Below are positions 5,773-6,396 of a stretch of DNA of 6,396 bases, in pieces. A program made the position numbers and the translations under genes. The stretch is from contig JBDLSO010000044.1 in NCBI GenBank assembly GCA_039799445.1, positions 1 to 6,396 of the forward strand. The letters run 5' to 3'. The DNA comes from JBDLSO01 sp039799445 (GTDB lineage Bacteria > Patescibacteriota > Minisyncoccia > Phycocordibacterales > UBA5272). The notes under the pieces were generated by a model. The model did not search any database and was not told the DNA's origin. It saw only the letters and a program-made list of their open reading frames with translations. Each line of letters opens with the position of its first letter. The first letter of the stretch is position 1.

Positions 5773-6339
5773 CTAACCCTTTGGAAGGACTCGATCAAGC
5801 CAGCCTTTACGCCATGCAGCATTATATGCACTTGATTTACTAAATTCACCACGGGTGGAGAATTTTGAAGCTTCTTCTTTGATAGCTTCGAATGTCCACT
5901 TTCTCCTCTTAAACTCCATTGGAAAGACTAGATCAAGCCAGCCTTTGCGCAACGCGGCTTGGTATGCACTTGGAGATTTTTTACGAAATTCACCACGGGT
6001 GGAGAATTTTGAAGCTTCTTCTTTGATAGCTTCTAAAGTCCATTTCATTTTTCTTCCCGGAATTTCGAAAGTGATTTGATCAAGCCAGCCTTTACGCCAT
6101 GCAGCATTATATGCACTTGATTTACTAAATTCACCACTGGTGGAGAATTTTGAAGCTTCTTCTTTGATAGCTTCGAATGTCCACTTTCTCCTCTTAAATT
6201 CCATTGGAAGGACTAGATCAAGCCAGCCTTTTTTGCGTGCAGCATTATATGCACTTGGAGATTTTTTACGAAATTCACCACGGGTGGAGAATTTTGAAGC
6301 TTCTGCTTGAACTGCTTCTAAAGTCCATTTATTAGTCAT
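5773..6339 (-). CDS. Protein of four tandem ~47-residue KWT...KGWLD repeats, function unknown
   Basis: I do not recognise a named family with certainty. All 188 residues are four units whose opening Trp lies at 5, 53, 100 and 148. Each unit reads KWTxEAxxxEASKF, then STxGEF and a Lys/Ser-rich turn, then AYxAAxxKGWLD; it looks like two short helices joined by a basic turn. Units 1 and 3 share the longer turn RKKSPS and tail MEFKRR; units 2 and 4 share SKSSAYNAAWRKGWLD. There is no signal peptide, membrane segment, catalytic motif or cysteine cluster. From memory, similar aromatic/basic repeats occur in phage and CPR hypothetical proteins, sometimes beside nuclease domains, so nucleic-acid binding is a reasonable guess, not a finding. 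The start at 6339 is set by GAGGAG 10 nt upstream; the frame remains open to the window edge. The gene is monocistronic within the window, with its own terminator. Confidence 0.85.
   Translation of the reverse strand: MTNKWTLEAVQAEASKFSTRGEFRKKSPSAYNAARKKGWLDLVLPMEFKRRKWTFEAIKEEASKFSTSGEFSKSSAYNAAWRKGWLDQITFEIPGRKMKWTLEAIKEEASKFSTRGEFRKKSPSAYQAALRKGWLDLVFPMEFKRRKWTFEAIKEEASKFSTRGEFSKSSAYNAAWRKGWLDRVLPKG
5793..6045 (-). repeat. Tandem block copy, units 3-4 of the repeat protein
   Basis: This copy is exactly 285 nt (95 codons) from its partner at 6078-6330. The part 5793-5946 differs from 6078-6231 at only three positions (one synonymous, two changing Arg/Ser and Phe/Leu). The remainder has two clusters of mismatches, near 5947-5962 and 6020-6028. 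It encodes the C-terminal half of the protein. Confidence 0.93.
6078..6330 (-). repeat. Tandem block copy, units 1-2 of the repeat protein
   Basis: Partner of 5793-6045. Within each block the two units are themselves related: the segment CACCACGGGTGGAGAATTTT (one variant base in one copy) begins at 5847, 5991, 6132 and 6276, with spacings of 144, 141 and 144 nt. This shows a two-level history: a single unit doubled, the units diverged into two types, then the pair doubled. Confidence 0.93.
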
Positions 6340-6349
6340 ATTTTTTTGA

Positions 6350-6356
6350 CTCCTCT
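6350..6356 (-). promoter_or_regulatory. Strong Shine-Dalgarno site deciding the repeat-protein start
   Basis: AGAGGAG on the minus strand, with 10 nt (TCAAAAAAAT) between it and the ATG at 6339. It selects MTNKWTLEAV as the N-terminus over the upstream in-frame ATG at 6396. It is the only clear ribosome binding site before any gene start in this window. Confidence 0.8.
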
Positions 6357-6378
6357 TTCTTTGGAACTTTCCTTTGTA

Positions 6379-6387
6379 AATATAACA
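6379..6387 (-). promoter_or_regulatory. Possible extended -10 element of the repeat-protein gene
   Basis: TGTTATATT on the minus strand (TGn followed by TATATT at 6384-6379), about 40 nt before the start codon. Any -35 box would lie beyond the window edge, so it cannot be judged fully. Confidence 0.3.
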
Positions 6388-6396
6388 AATATACAT

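Noticed and set aside
5619..5843. Plus-strand open frame across the pyk promoter and terminator
   Set aside because: It runs through a promoter, a terminator hairpin and the repeat gene's 3' end, and its protein has no recognisable pattern.
5855..6079. Plus-strand open frame antisense to the repeat gene
   Set aside because: It is a mirror of the repetitive coding strand; no start signal, and the minus frame has the Shine-Dalgarno site and terminator.
5847..6305. CRISPR-like array, from four regularly spaced copies of CACCACGGGTGGAGAATTTT
   Set aside because: The spacers (~120 nt) are themselves repeated and the whole keeps one open frame encoding protein repeats; spacing is always a multiple of three.

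Overview
The window looks like a piece of a small, AT-rich bacterial genome, most likely a member of the Candidate Phyla Radiation (Patescibacteria, perhaps a Parcubacteria-type lineage). Reasons: very tight packing, shortened versions of housekeeping enzymes, a PriA homologue stripped of its ATPase motifs, start sites mostly without Shine-Dalgarno sequences, and low G+C by eye. The placement is inference. Stops are TAA, TGA and TAG, and glycines use GGN codons, so the standard bacterial code fits.

Left part (1-2982, + strand): the 3' part of a degenerate priA, then def (peptide deformylase) and fmt (methionyl-tRNA formyltransferase). priA-def-fmt is a well-known gene order in bacteria. Fmt formylates initiator Met-tRNA and Def removes the formyl group from new proteins, so the pair forms one cycle; here they overlap by 14 nt. 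A candidate extended -10 promoter in front of def would give a leaderless or nearly leaderless mRNA.

Middle (2983-5700): a 15-bp-stem bidirectional terminator (3096-3128) separates fmt from a convergent minus-strand group. In transcription order this is pyk (pyruvate kinase), a short hibernation-promoting factor (HPF/RaiA type), and a membrane-anchored cyclophilin-type peptidyl-prolyl isomerase whose start lies 1 nt after the HPF stop. pyk has a good promoter (TTGCTC-17-TATACT). HPF probably has its own promoter overlapping the pyk stop codon.

Right part (5699-6396, - strand): a terminator sits directly beside the pyk promoter, followed by a 188-residue protein made entirely of four tandem ~47-residue units (KWTxEAxxxEASKFSTxGEFxKxSxxAYxAAxxKGWLD). 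The units are arranged as a 95-codon two-unit block that was recently duplicated. This gene has a strong Shine-Dalgarno sequence, unlike every other start seen here. It is the least explained and most interesting element of the window. The next most interesting is the PriA homologue that has lost the recognisable helicase motifs but kept most of its zinc-site cysteines.
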